This document shows, piece after piece, positions 15,514 through 24,036 of a stretch of 64,000 nt of DNA (positions within the stretch are counted from its first letter, which is position 1; each line of letters starts with the position of its first letter). The stretch is from Stutzerimonas kunmingensis. Lineage in GTDB: Bacteria > Pseudomonadota > Gammaproteobacteria > Pseudomonadales > Pseudomonadaceae. The position numbers and the translations under genes were made by a program. The stretch is taken from contig NZ_JACXXG010000008.1 of assembly GCF_014764705.1 (NCBI RefSeq), positions 79,619 through 143,618 on the forward strand, read 5' to 3'. Below the pieces are notes generated by a model. That model was given only the letters and a program-made list of their open reading frames with translations, had not been told where the DNA came from and did no database searches.

Positions 15514-16743
15514 ATGGACGCCCATCTGACCGAATGGCTGAACCTGAGTATCCGCTGGATTCACATGATCGTTGGCGTCGCCTGGATCGGTGCTTCCTTC
15601 TATTTCGTCTGGCTGGAGAACAACCTCAACCGCGCCAACCCGCGTGAGGGCCTGTCGGGCGATCTCTGGGCCATCCACGGTGGCGGTATCTACCACCTGG
15701 AGAAATACAAGCTGGCGCCGCCGCAGATGCCGGAAAACCTGCACTGGTTCAAGTGGGAGGCCTACACCACCTGGCTGTCGGGTGTGGCGCTGCTGATGGT
15801 GGTGTACTACCTCAACCCCAGCCTGTACCTGATCGCACCGGGCAGCGAACTGTCCCCTGCGGCGGCCATCGCTATCGGCTTCGGCTCGCTGATCGTCGTC
15901 TGGTTCGTCTACGACCTGCTCTGCGACTCGCCGCTGGGCAAGACCCCCGCCCTGCTCGGCCTGGTGCTGTTCGTGCTGGTGATCGCCGCGTGCTGGGGCT
16001 ATTCGCAGGTATTCAGCGGCCGCGCAGCCTACATCCATACCGGAGCGCTGATCGGCACCATCATGGTCGGCAACGTGTTCCGCATCATCATGCCGGCCCA
16101 GCGTGCGCTGGTCGCCGCCATCGAACAGAACCGCACGCCCGATCCGGTGCTGCCGGCCAAGGGCCTGCTGCGTTCGCGGCACAACAACTATTTCACCCTG
16201 CCGGTGCTGTTCATCATGATCAGCAACCACTTCCCGAGCACTTACGGCAGCGAATACAACTGGCTGATCCTCGCCGCGCTCGGCGCGCTTTCGGTGCTGG
16301 CGCGCCACTACTTCAACACCCGCCACAACAGTAATCGCTTCGCCTGGGCGCTACCGGCCGCGGCACTGGGCATGATCTGCCTGGCCTACGTCACCGCGCC
16401 GAACCGCCAACCGGCACCAAACCTGGCAGCGACCTCGCCGGAGCAGGCCAGCACGAGTGCACAGCAGAGCGGCGCCAGTGCCAGCCAGTTCGCCCAGGTC
16501 AGCGAAGTGATTCACGAGCGTTGCACCGTCTGCCACTCCGCGCAGCCGAGCAGCCCGCTGTTCAGCGCAGCACCGGCAGGCGTGATGTTCGATACCGCCG
16601 AGCAGATACGCGAGCAGGCGGCGAAGATCCATGCGCAGACCGTGGCCAGCCAGATCATGCCGCTGGGCAACATTACCCAGATGACCCAGGACGAGCGCGA
16701 TCTGCTGGGTGACTGGATCGCCAAGGGCGCGTCCATCGACTGA
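15514..16743 (+). CDS. puuD: membrane urate hydroxylase with cytochrome c domain
   Basis: 409-residue PuuD/DUF989 protein oxidising urate to 5-hydroxyisourate and passing electrons to the respiratory chain, instead of soluble uricase; no uricase or HpxO gene is seen in the window. The N-terminal half has several membrane helices, beginning with LNLSIRWIHMIVGVAWIGASF and a histidine-containing pattern typical of a haem-bearing membrane domain. The C-terminal part (about 325-409) is a cytochrome c domain with Cys337-x-x-Cys340-His341. A low-complexity Ala/Ser/Gln linker joins the two. AAGAGG lies upstream of the ATG. The gene ends at a strong hairpin. Confidence 0.93.
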   Translation: MDAHLTEWLNLSIRWIHMIVGVAWIGASFYFVWLENNLNRANPREGLSGDLWAIHGGGIYHLEKYKLAPPQMPENLHWFKWEAYTTWLSGVALLMVVYYLNPSLYLIAPGSELSPAAAIAIGFGSLIVVWFVYDLLCDSPLGKTPALLGLVLFVLVIAACWGYSQVFSGRAAYIHTGALIGTIMVGNVFRIIMPAQRALVAAIEQNRTPDPVLPAKGLLRSRHNNYFTLPVLFIMISNHFPSTYGSEYNWLILAALGALSVLARHYFNTRHNSNRFAWALPAAALGMICLAYVTAPNRQPAPNLAATSPEQASTSAQQSGASASQFAQVSEVIHERCTVCHSAQPSSPLFSAAPAGVMFDTAEQIREQAAKIHAQTVASQIMPLGNITQMTQDERDLLGDWIAKGASID

Positions 16744-16749
16744 GCAAAG

Positions 16750-16777
16750 ACGCCGCGCGCCATCCGCGCGGCGTTTC
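16750..16777 (+). terminator. terminator after puuD
   Basis: Ten-base arms ACGCCGCGCG/CGCGCGGCGT followed by TTTC, seven bases after the puuD stop. Confidence 0.8.
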
Positions 16778-16986
16778 CCCCTCCGCACCGTGCCCATTGG
16801 CGCACTGACCGCCATCCCCTCCTCCGCGCCCCAGGCGGCATTGGCCAGCTAGCGCTGCGGTACGGCAACTCCGCTTCCACGACGACGAACGAGCAGATTC
16901 CCGCAAGGAATATCGCTGCCGACGCTACCCAATCGCCGACGCCCCGTTAAAATGCCGCGCCCTCCCTCGACGCCGGACGCCGCCCC

Positions 16987-18537
16987 GTGATTGAAGCCAG
17001 CTGGATTGCCTTCGCTTTCGCCCTCGGGCTGCTTGCCCGCTTCATCGGCCTGCCGCCGCTGATCGGCTACCTCGGTGCCGGCTTCGCGCTGACCGCAGCG
17101 GGCGACTACGTGGGCGTGACCCGTGACGACAGCATCATTCTCGATCACCTGTCGCATCTGGGCGTGCTCCTGCTGCTGTTCACCGTGGGGCTCAAGCTCA
17201 AGCTCGGCAATCTGGTTCGCCGCGAAGTCATCGGCGGCAGCCTGCTGCACTTCTTCATCTCCAGCGTGCTGGTGATGCCGGCGATCATGCTGATCCTCGA
17301 TAACAGCTGGCGTGAGGCCATGCTGCTGGCCATCGCGCTGTCCTTCTCCAGCACCGTGCTGGCGGCCAAGGTGCTGGAAAGCAAGCGCGAGCTGCGCGCC
17401 TTTCACGGCCGCGTCGCCATCGGCGTGCTGATCATCCAGGACCTTATCGCTCTGGTAGTCATGAGCCTCGCCGCGGGCAAGGTCCCCTCCGCCTGGGCCT
17501 TGCTGGTGTTCCTGCTGCCGCTGCTGCGCCCCGTGCTGTTCCGCCTGCTCGACCACAGTGGCCACGAAGAACTGATGGTGCTGTTGGGCCTGATGCTAGC
17601 GCTGGTGGCCGGCGGTCTCGGCTTCGAATACGTCGGCCTGAGTTCCGAACTGGGAGCGCTGGCCTTTGGCGCCATGCTCGCCAAACACAAGCGCGCCAGC
17701 GAGCTGTCGAATTCGCTGTGGGCAATCAAGGAAGTGTTCCTGGTCGGCTTCTTCCTGAAGATCGGCATCGGTGGGCTGCCGGATGCCAACGCCCTCTGGT
17801 TCGCCTTCGCCATGTCGCTGCTGCTGCCGCTCAAGGCGGTGCTGTTCTTCGGCCTATTCGTCGCCTTCCGCCTGCGCGCCCGCAGCGCCTTTCTCAGCGC
17901 CGCCAGCCTGACCAACTACAGCGAATTCGGCCTGATCGTCGTCAGCGTGGTGCTGCCGCAGTGGCTGATGCCGCTGGCGATTACCGTGGCGTTCTCGTTC
18001 ATCGTTTCGGCGCAGATCAACCGTTTCGCCCATCCGCTGTACGAACGCCTCGCACCGCGACTGCTCCGCTACGAGCGCAACATTCGCCACCCCGACGAAC
18101 AACCGGTGTCCCTGGGCGATGCGCGAATTCTGATCATGGGCATGGGCCGTACCGGGCGCGCCGCCTACGACTACCTAGCGGAGAAGGGTTTCGCCCTGGT
18201 CAGCCTCGATTCTGACCCGGTCATGGTGGAAAAGAACACCGCCGAGGGCCGACATATCCTCTTTGCCGACGCCGAGGACCAGATGTTCTGGCAGAGCCTG
18301 GAGATGAACGAGGTCGAAGCGGTGATCCTGGCGATGAACGATCCCGAGGCCAAGATCATCTCCACCCGCAAGCTGCGCGAAAGCGGATTTGGCGGGCTGA
18401 TCGTGTCCCACGCGATGTACGAGGATATCGCCCAGCGCATCCAGGAAGCCGGCGCCGACCGCACCTACCTGACCATGAGCGAGGCCGGCGCGGGCCTTGC
18501 GGAAAATGTCTCGCGGGAATTGCAGGTACCGCGCTGA
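16987..18537 (+). CDS. CPA2 cation:proton antiporter with TrkA-N domain (KefB/YbaL-like)
   Basis: 516-residue inner-membrane protein. About residues 1-370 form a Na/H-exchanger-type domain of 11-13 helices (GYLGAGFALTA near 22, FSSTVLAAKVLE near 118). After it comes a cytoplasmic Rossmann-type TrkA-N domain from about residue 380 with ILIMGMGRTGRAAYDYL, the nucleotide-binding glycine motif. Relatives exchange K+ or Na+ for H+. The start is GTG at 16987, directly after CGCCCC and without a strong Shine-Dalgarno sequence, so it could lie a little downstream. It is placed between puuD and the urate/xanthine permease but behind a terminator, so membership of the purine regulon is uncertain. Confidence 0.85.
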   Translation: MIEASWIAFAFALGLLARFIGLPPLIGYLGAGFALTAAGDYVGVTRDDSIILDHLSHLGVLLLLFTVGLKLKLGNLVRREVIGGSLLHFFISSVLVMPAIMLILDNSWREAMLLAIALSFSSTVLAAKVLESKRELRAFHGRVAIGVLIIQDLIALVVMSLAAGKVPSAWALLVFLLPLLRPVLFRLLDHSGHEELMVLLGLMLALVAGGLGFEYVGLSSELGALAFGAMLAKHKRASELSNSLWAIKEVFLVGFFLKIGIGGLPDANALWFAFAMSLLLPLKAVLFFGLFVAFRLRARSAFLSAASLTNYSEFGLIVVSVVLPQWLMPLAITVAFSFIVSAQINRFAHPLYERLAPRLLRYERNIRHPDEQPVSLGDARILIMGMGRTGRAAYDYLAEKGFALVSLDSDPVMVEKNTAEGRHILFADAEDQMFWQSLEMNEVEAVILAMNDPEAKIISTRKLRESGFGGLIVSHAMYEDIAQRIQEAGADRTYLTMSEAGAGLAENVSRELQVPR

Positions 18538-18587
18538 GGCCCGGTCCAGAGCCGATCGCGCGATCTGGACCAACCGCCGTCGATCCA

Positions 18588-18601
18588 ATTGTGCACAATT
18601 T
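18588..18601 (+). promoter_or_regulatory. AATTGTGCACAATT operator-like palindrome
   Basis: A perfect 14-base palindrome upstream of the xanthine/urate permease. The core TTGTGCACAA repeats the site at 8973-8982. Confidence 0.6.
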
Positions 18602-18614
18602 TCTGATTTATTGT

Positions 18615-18643
18615 TTATCAGTCTGTCTACAGGTTGCTATAGT
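18615..18643 (+). promoter_or_regulatory. promoter of the NCS2 xanthine/urate permease with operator in spacer
   Basis: TTATCA (18615-18620), 17 bases, and TATAGT (18638-18643) preceded by TGC (extended -10). The spacer contains CTGTCTACAG (18623-18632), a degenerate member of the TTGTNNACAA family. Confidence 0.55.
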
Positions 18644-18695
18644 CCAGGCGTCCTGACCGATCGAACAGCTTTCGACGGACAGCGATAGAGGTGCC

Positions 18696-20240
18696 GTGAA
18701 GCCTCGCAAGCCCATGACCGTAAAACAACAAATGGCAGGCTTAACAATGACCGCAACCGAAAACAGGAGCGGCACCGCTCCGCAGGCGAACCAGGACCTC
18801 ATCTATCAGCTCGATGATCGCCCCGGCCCGCTACCCGCGACCTTCGCCGCTTTGCAGCACGTACTGGCCAGCTTCGTCGGTATCATCACCCCCACCCTGA
18901 TCGTTGGCAGCGCGCTTGGCCTCGATCAATACGTCCCCTACCTCGTCAGCATGGCGCTATTCGTCTCCGGTCTCGGCACCTTCGTCCAGGCCCGGCGCTT
19001 CGGTCCCATCGGCTCTGGACTGCTGTGCCTGCAGGGCACCAGCTTCGGCTTTCTCAGCGCCATCCTCAGCGCCGGTTTCATCGTCAAGGCGCGTGGCGGC
19101 ACGCCGGAGGAGATCCTGGCCACGCTGTTCGGCGTGAGTTTCTGCGCCGCGTTCGTCGAGATCGCCTTCAGCCAGTGCATCAACAAGCTGCGCCGGGTGA
19201 TCACGCCGGTGGTCACCGGCACCATCATCTGCCTGATGGGCCTTTCGCTGATCAAGGTGGCGATGACCGATATCGCCGGCGGCTACGGCGCCGATGACCT
19301 CGGCGCCCTGCCCAACCTGGCGCTGGCCGGCCTGGTGATCGGCATCATCGTGGTGCTCAACCGCTTTCCCTGGGCCATCCTGCGGCTGTCGGCGGTGATC
19401 ATCGCGCTGACCGCGGGCTATCTGGTGGCCTGGTCCATGGGCAAGGTGGACTTCGCCGAGCTGGGCGAACTGCCGCTGCTCAGCGTGCCGCAACCGTTCC
19501 GCTTCGGTTTCGCATTCGACTGGATGGCCTTCATTCCGATCGCGGTGATCTTCCTCATCACACCGCTGGAAACCGCCGGCGACCTCACCGCCAACTCGAT
19601 GATCTCGCGTCAGCCGGTGCGCGGGCCGGTGTATCTGCGGCGGATCAAATCGGGAATCCTCGCCGATGGCTGCAGCTCGGCGGTCGCCGCGGTGTTCAAC
19701 AGCCTGCCGATGACCACCTTCAGCCAGAACAACGGCGTCATCCAGCTCACCGGCGTCGCCAGCCGCTACGTCGGCTACTACATCGCCGCGGTCCTGGTAC
19801 TGCTGGGTCTGTTCCCCTTCGTCGGCGGTGTGCTGCAGCTGATGCCCAAGCCGGTGCTCGGCGGCGCCACGCTGATCATGTTCGGCACCGTGGCCATCGC
19901 CGGTATCAAGATCCTCGCCGAAGCCGGCCTGCATCGCCGCAACATGCTCATCGTGTCGATTTCCCTGGGTCTTGGCCTGGGTGTCGCCGGCGTGCCGGAA
20001 GTGCTGAGCGCGATGCCCGAGGTGTTGAAGAACATCTTCGGCTCGCCGATCACCATCGGCGCCTTCAGCGCCATCCTGCTCAACCTGTTCCTGCCGCGCG
20101 AACCGAGCGAAGTCGATGTATTCGACCCCGAGGAACTGGTCGAGGATGCCGTCGGCACCAATACGCTGTCGGTGAATATTCCTGACTATTCGGCGCGCAG
20201 GGATAACGCCACGACTCCCTGTGCGGGGCGATCCGTCTGA
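18696..20240 (+). CDS. NCS2 xanthine/urate-type permease
   Basis: Inner-membrane nucleobase:cation symporter of the NAT branch (XanP/UacT/UapA type). There are about 12-14 helices, an early QHVLASFVGIITP segment with the functionally important histidine, and the NAT signature FSQNNGVIQLTGVASR at about residues 345-360. A glutamate in TPLETAGD (near 290) corresponds to a substrate-binding residue. The frame gives 514 residues from GTG 18696 (AGAGG four bases upstream); ATG 18747 (497 residues) is an equally possible start. Position after puuD suggests xanthine or urate uptake. It is followed by a Tsx-like outer-membrane channel, so the two may supply both membranes. Confidence 0.88.
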   Translation: MKPRKPMTVKQQMAGLTMTATENRSGTAPQANQDLIYQLDDRPGPLPATFAALQHVLASFVGIITPTLIVGSALGLDQYVPYLVSMALFVSGLGTFVQARRFGPIGSGLLCLQGTSFGFLSAILSAGFIVKARGGTPEEILATLFGVSFCAAFVEIAFSQCINKLRRVITPVVTGTIICLMGLSLIKVAMTDIAGGYGADDLGALPNLALAGLVIGIIVVLNRFPWAILRLSAVIIALTAGYLVAWSMGKVDFAELGELPLLSVPQPFRFGFAFDWMAFIPIAVIFLITPLETAGDLTANSMISRQPVRGPVYLRRIKSGILADGCSSAVAAVFNSLPMTTFSQNNGVIQLTGVASRYVGYYIAAVLVLLGLFPFVGGVLQLMPKPVLGGATLIMFGTVAIAGIKILAEAGLHRRNMLIVSISLGLGLGVAGVPEVLSAMPEVLKNIFGSPITIGAFSAILLNLFLPREPSEVDVFDPEELVEDAVGTNTLSVNIPDYSARRDNATTPCAGRSV

Positions 20241-20335
20241 TGGTCAGAAGCACGCCATCGTGCGCTTCTCGCCACGCCAGTCTTGAAAGACAATGGCGCC
20301 CAAAAAAAGCCGTCACCCACTTCAAGGAAATCCAC

Positions 20336-21148
20336 ATGCAACTGAAGACCGCTCCCCTCGCCGTCGCGCTCGCCGGCAGCCTGCTGACCGCCCCGGCGAT
20401 GGCCGAAGGCCTGCTCCACTGGCACAGCAACAGCCTGACCTACCTGTACGGCAAGGATTACAAGATCGATGCGCCGATCCAGCAGACTGTCACCTTCGAG
20501 CACGTCAACGGCTGGAAGTATGGCGACACGTTCCTGTTTCTCGACTCGATCCACTTCAACGGCAAGGGTAACGACAACGGCAACGACGACAGCACCTTCT
20601 ACGGCGAATTCTCACCGCGCCTGTCGTTCGGCAAGATCTTCCAGCGCGACCTGAGCTTCGGCCCGATCAAGGATGTGCTGGTCGCAATGACCTACGAGTT
20701 CGGCGAAGGCGATGTGGAAACCTACATGATCGGCCCGGGCTTCGATCTGGACGTGCCCGGCTTCGACTATGTCTCGGTGAACGTCTACCACCGCGACACT
20801 GACGGTGACCGCGTAGGCGACGGCACCTGGCAGGTCACCCCGGTGTGGGGCTACACCCTGCCGGTGGGCAACTCCGACATCCTCATCGACGGCTTCATCG
20901 ACTGGGTGGTCGACAACGACAGCAACTCCCGCGGTGAGGAATATCACGCCAACCTGCACATCAACCCGCAGATCAAGTACGACCTAGGCAAGGCGATGAA
21001 CTGGGGCGAGAAGCAGCTCTACGTCGGTATCGAGTACGACTACTGGTCGGACAAGTACGGCATCGAGAATGGCGGCTTCGTCAGCGAAAACTTCGTTGGC
21101 AAAACCGACCAGAACACCTTCAGCGCTATCGTCAAAGCGCACTTCTGA
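20336..21148 (+). CDS. Tsx/OmpK-like outer-membrane channel
   Basis: 270 residues with a clear signal peptide (basic start, hydrophobic core, cleavage after AMA near residue 23). The mature part is rich in alternating aromatic/polar beta-strands and ends in phenylalanine (VKAHF), as outer-membrane barrels do. It resembles the nucleoside-specific channel-forming (Tsx/OmpK) family, including an early LHWHSNSLTYLYG segment. The ATG is preceded by AAGGA; the open frame starts 32 codons earlier. Direct linkage to the NCS2 permease suggests passage of purines or nucleosides across the outer membrane (inference). Confidence 0.85.
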   Translation: MQLKTAPLAVALAGSLLTAPAMAEGLLHWHSNSLTYLYGKDYKIDAPIQQTVTFEHVNGWKYGDTFLFLDSIHFNGKGNDNGNDDSTFYGEFSPRLSFGKIFQRDLSFGPIKDVLVAMTYEFGEGDVETYMIGPGFDLDVPGFDYVSVNVYHRDTDGDRVGDGTWQVTPVWGYTLPVGNSDILIDGFIDWVVDNDSNSRGEEYHANLHINPQIKYDLGKAMNWGEKQLYVGIEYDYWSDKYGIENGGFVSENFVGKTDQNTFSAIVKAHF

Positions 21149-21157
21149 GTGCTGTCG

Positions 21158-21180
21158 CGAAGGGGCTCCTCGCCCCTTCG
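21158..21180 (+). terminator. hairpin after the Tsx-like gene
   Basis: Perfect nine-base arms CGAAGGGGC/GCCCCTTCG, five-base loop, ten bases after the stop. The tail is pyrimidine-rich (CCTCTCCTCC) rather than a T-run. Confidence 0.6.
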
Positions 21181-21273
21181 CCTCTCCTCCGGCGCTTCGG
21201 TTGAGGGGCTTGCGACCAGGGTGCTAGCATGCGGGCGCTTGTTCGTATCGCCGGCAGCCAGCGAAAGGCCCCC

Positions 21274-21897
21274 ATGTCCAGTATCCGTGAGCGCAACAAA
21301 GAGCTGATCCTCAAAGCCGCCAGCGAAGAATTCGCCGAAAAGGGCTTCGCCGCGACCAAGACCAGTGACATCGCCGCCCGCGCCGGACTGCCCAAGCCCA
21401 ACGTCTACTACTACTTCAAGTCCAAGGAAAATCTCTACCGCGAGGTGCTGGAGAGCATCGTCGAACCCTTGCTCGAAGCCTCGGCGCCGTTCAACCAGCC
21501 AGGCCATCCGGCCGAGGTCCTGCGCGCCTATATCCGCACCAAGATCAGGATTTCCCGCGACCACGCCTGCGCCTCGAAGGTGTTCGCCAACGAGATCATG
21601 CACGGCGCTCCGCACCTGTCACCGGAACGCACTGCACAACTCAACGCCCAGGCGGCACACAACATCGCCTGCATCCAGCGCTGGATCGACGACGGCCTGA
21701 TGGCGAAGGTCGATGCCAATCACCTGCTGTTCAGCATCTGGGCGGCGACCCAAACCTACGCCGATTTCGACTGGCAGATCAGCACCGTCACCGGCAAGAA
21801 CCGCCTCGACGACGCCGACTACGATGCGGCGGCAGACACCATCATTCGCCTGGTACTCAAGGGTTGCGAAATCGCCGAGCCGGCTCAGGTTGACTGA
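21274..21897 (+). CDS. RutR-like TetR-family regulator
   Basis: 207 residues starting at ATG 21274, with AAAGG upstream; the frame opens 15 codons earlier without a ribosome site. The N-terminal TetR helix-turn-helix spans about residues 10-57 (AASEEFAEKGFAATKTSDIA, then KPNVYYYFKSKENLY). The C-terminal half has the RutR/YcdC-type features EIMHGAPHL and IWAATQTYADFDWQI. E. coli RutR senses uracil and thymine and controls pyrimidine and purine genes through TTGACCA-NN-TGGTCAA. Similar palindromes occur before xdhA and azgA here, so I infer a pyrimidine- or purine-responsive repressor of this island. It ends at a bidirectional terminator. Confidence 0.85.
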   Translation: MSSIRERNKELILKAASEEFAEKGFAATKTSDIAARAGLPKPNVYYYFKSKENLYREVLESIVEPLLEASAPFNQPGHPAEVLRAYIRTKIRISRDHACASKVFANEIMHGAPHLSPERTAQLNAQAAHNIACIQRWIDDGLMAKVDANHLLFSIWAATQTYADFDWQISTVTGKNRLDDADYDAAADTIIRLVLKGCEIAEPAQVD

Positions 21898-21912
21898 CCG
21901 GCGGAAACGAAA

Positions 21913-21934
21913 AACGCCAGCATGCGCTGGCGTT
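21913..21934. terminator. bidirectional terminator
   Basis: Perfect nine-base arms AACGCCAGC/GCTGGCGTT with a four-base loop between the convergent rutR-like and DUF2383 genes. Confidence 0.85.
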
Positions 21935-21962
21935 CTTCAAACCCTGACCGGCTCGCGAAGCA

Positions 21963-22415
21963 TCAGCTCCGGGCGCGAGCCGCGTCGCGTAAAGCCTTCA
22001 CCTGATCATGGTTGCGTTGTACGCCCTGGTACTGACGTTCGACCACGATCCGCACTTCGGCTGGCAGGTCTTTTTCCAGCGCCTTGCGGTAGCTCTTAAC
22101 CGCGACATCCTCACCACGCTCACACTCGTTGAGAATGGCCTCGTCGTCCTTGCCGGTGATCATCGACTTGAGGTCGACCCAGCGACGGTGCATGTCGGCA
22201 GCCACACTGGTGCTGGTCTCCGGATCGCCGCCCATGGAGCGCACCAGTTGCTGCAGCTCGGCGGCGGCAGTAGCGCAGTCGCGCGAACGCTGATTCATGG
22301 TGCTCTTGAGCTGCGGATCGCGCAGGTCTTCGGCGCATTCGAGGAAGCCCTTTTCGCCATCCTTGCTGGTTTCAATCAGGTCGTTGAGCACTGAAATCGT
22401 GTCTTTCGTATCCAT
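21963..22415 (-). CDS. PA2169-type DUF2383 four-helix protein
   Basis: 150 residues after choosing the ATG at 22415, which has a near-perfect AGGAGGT upstream; the open frame is longer but lacks any other good start. The protein is helical and charged, starting with DTISVLNDLIETSKDGEKGF, as in the DUF2383 (PA2169-like, ferritin-like four-helix bundle) family. Relatives are often stress induced, and their biochemical role is not established. It is transcribed towards the rutR-like gene and stands alone. Confidence 0.85.
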   Translation of the reverse strand: MDTKDTISVLNDLIETSKDGEKGFLECAEDLRDPQLKSTMNQRSRDCATAAAELQQLVRSMGGDPETSTSVAADMHRRWVDLKSMITGKDDEAILNECERGEDVAVKSYRKALEKDLPAEVRIVVERQYQGVQRNHDQVKALRDAARARS

Positions 22416-22553
22416 CTTGTACCTCCTGACAAGTCGACTCGGAAAGGGCCACATCGCTGCCGCCCGCGTTATAAAGTCGACTGCCCACGCACCACAAAGG
22501 TTCATCGAAACCGCCCGAAGGCACCCTCCTGGCTCATCCCCCGGCAACGCCGG

Positions 22554-23822
22554 CTATGCCTGTCGGCTCATGGCGAGCCCGTGATGCAATGGCATCGGGC
22601 GACCGATCAGGTAGCCCTGCGCCTTGTTCACTTCAAGCCGCCGCAACATGGCCAGTTCCTCCTGGGTCTCAACCCCTTCGGCGACGACCTTGCAGCCGGT
22701 TTCCTCGGCGAAGCGGATCAACGCGGCGGCCAGCGCGCGGCAGCCGGTGTCGCTGTCGACATTGCGGATCAGGCTGCTGTCGAGCTTGATCACATCCGGC
22801 TTGAGTTTGAGGATATGGCGGAAACTCGCGTAACCGGCGCCGGCATCGTCAACCGCCAGCCGTAGCCCCTTGCTGCGCAGTGGTTCGAGTGCCTCGGCCA
22901 GCTGCGAGTAGTCCTGTACCGATGCGTGTTCGGTCACCTCGAGCATCAGCCGCGCCAGCGGTTGATCGGCGAGTACCGTGCCAAGCGCGCCAGCGAGGAT
23001 GGTTTCCGGCGAAACATTGAGCGAAAGGTAGCTATCTGCCGGCAGCTGATCGAAGTCGTGCAGGGCCGCCTCGATCAGGGCGACCTCCAGCTCCTGCTGC
23101 AAGCCGACCAGCCCGGCCTCGGCGAACCACTTGTCCGGTGTTCGCTGCGGCTGCGCGCTGAATCGAGCCAGCGCCTCGTGGCCAACGATGCGGTTTTCCA
23201 CCAGATGCACGATGGGCTGATACACCACCGAATACGCGCGTTGCTCGAGCACCGAGCGAATGCGCGTGAGCGTCTCGGCATAGCGAATCTCATTGAGCGC
23301 ATGGCGTTCCAGCAATCTGCCGGCGAAGTCGGCGAACAGCCGCAGCGTATTCAGATCTCGCTCATTGAGGCTGTTGTCCGGCGTGGTACTGAAGCAACAG
23401 AAGGTGCCGTAGAGCCGACCATCGCTGAAGCGCAGCGGAACACTGAGGTGCGCACCTACCGGCAAGGCTTTGGTCACCGGCATGGCCAACGCCTCCGGTA
23501 GAGTCGCCGCGTTCTGAATCAGCTCGGGCAAGCGCCCGTCGAGCACGCGTTGACAGTAACTGTCGTCCAGAGGATCGCACGCCCCGACCTCGAGCTGCAG
23601 GGGTACGAAATTGCCGTCCAGGTAGCGAAAAATCCGGCTGCCGCCGCGAAACTCGCTGATGAACGCGACATCCATCCCCAGATGCGTGCGCACGGCATGC
23701 AGGGTTTCGACGAGCATCTCGCTCAATGAAAGGTTGGCGCTCTCCAGGCGACGCAGAATGGAGAGCGGATCATCGGCCATCCCGAGTTGATCGACCTGAT
23801 CCTGCTGTATGTCATCAGACAT
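22554..23822 (-). CDS. GAF-EAL cyclic-di-GMP phosphodiesterase
   Basis: 422 residues, cytoplasmic, with no membrane segment. A GAF-type sensor domain (about residues 25-165, containing YCQRVLDGRLPELI and LSVPLRFSDGRLYG) precedes an EAL domain (about 180-420). The key EAL residues look intact: GHEALARF, the asparagine of NVSPE, the glutamate of EVTEH, DDAGAG in place of DDFGTG, KLD, EGVET and QGYLIGRP. It should therefore hydrolyse c-di-GMP, with activity tuned by an unknown small ligand or redox state bound by the GAF domain. No GGDEF domain is attached. It has no operon partner. Confidence 0.88.
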   Translation of the reverse strand: MSDDIQQDQVDQLGMADDPLSILRRLESANLSLSEMLVETLHAVRTHLGMDVAFISEFRGGSRIFRYLDGNFVPLQLEVGACDPLDDSYCQRVLDGRLPELIQNAATLPEALAMPVTKALPVGAHLSVPLRFSDGRLYGTFCCFSTTPDNSLNERDLNTLRLFADFAGRLLERHALNEIRYAETLTRIRSVLEQRAYSVVYQPIVHLVENRIVGHEALARFSAQPQRTPDKWFAEAGLVGLQQELEVALIEAALHDFDQLPADSYLSLNVSPETILAGALGTVLADQPLARLMLEVTEHASVQDYSQLAEALEPLRSKGLRLAVDDAGAGYASFRHILKLKPDVIKLDSSLIRNVDSDTGCRALAAALIRFAEETGCKVVAEGVETQEELAMLRRLEVNKAQGYLIGRPMPLHHGLAMSRQA

Positions 23823-24036
23823 GGAGTCCCTCCCCGTTTGCTGGCTGCCATTGCTGCCGTATGAATACCGTCGACAGCGAGCCGCTGAAGCCCGCGATGT
23901 CGTTTGCCGATTGCCCGGATACTAGTCGCGACCGTCGATCTGCCGATGTCTCAGCGACGATTGGCACAAGGCCTTGCAGAACCGGCCGCGTCGCACGTTG
24001 CCGCATCGTTCGAGCCCCGCCTCGCACCGCCTGCCT

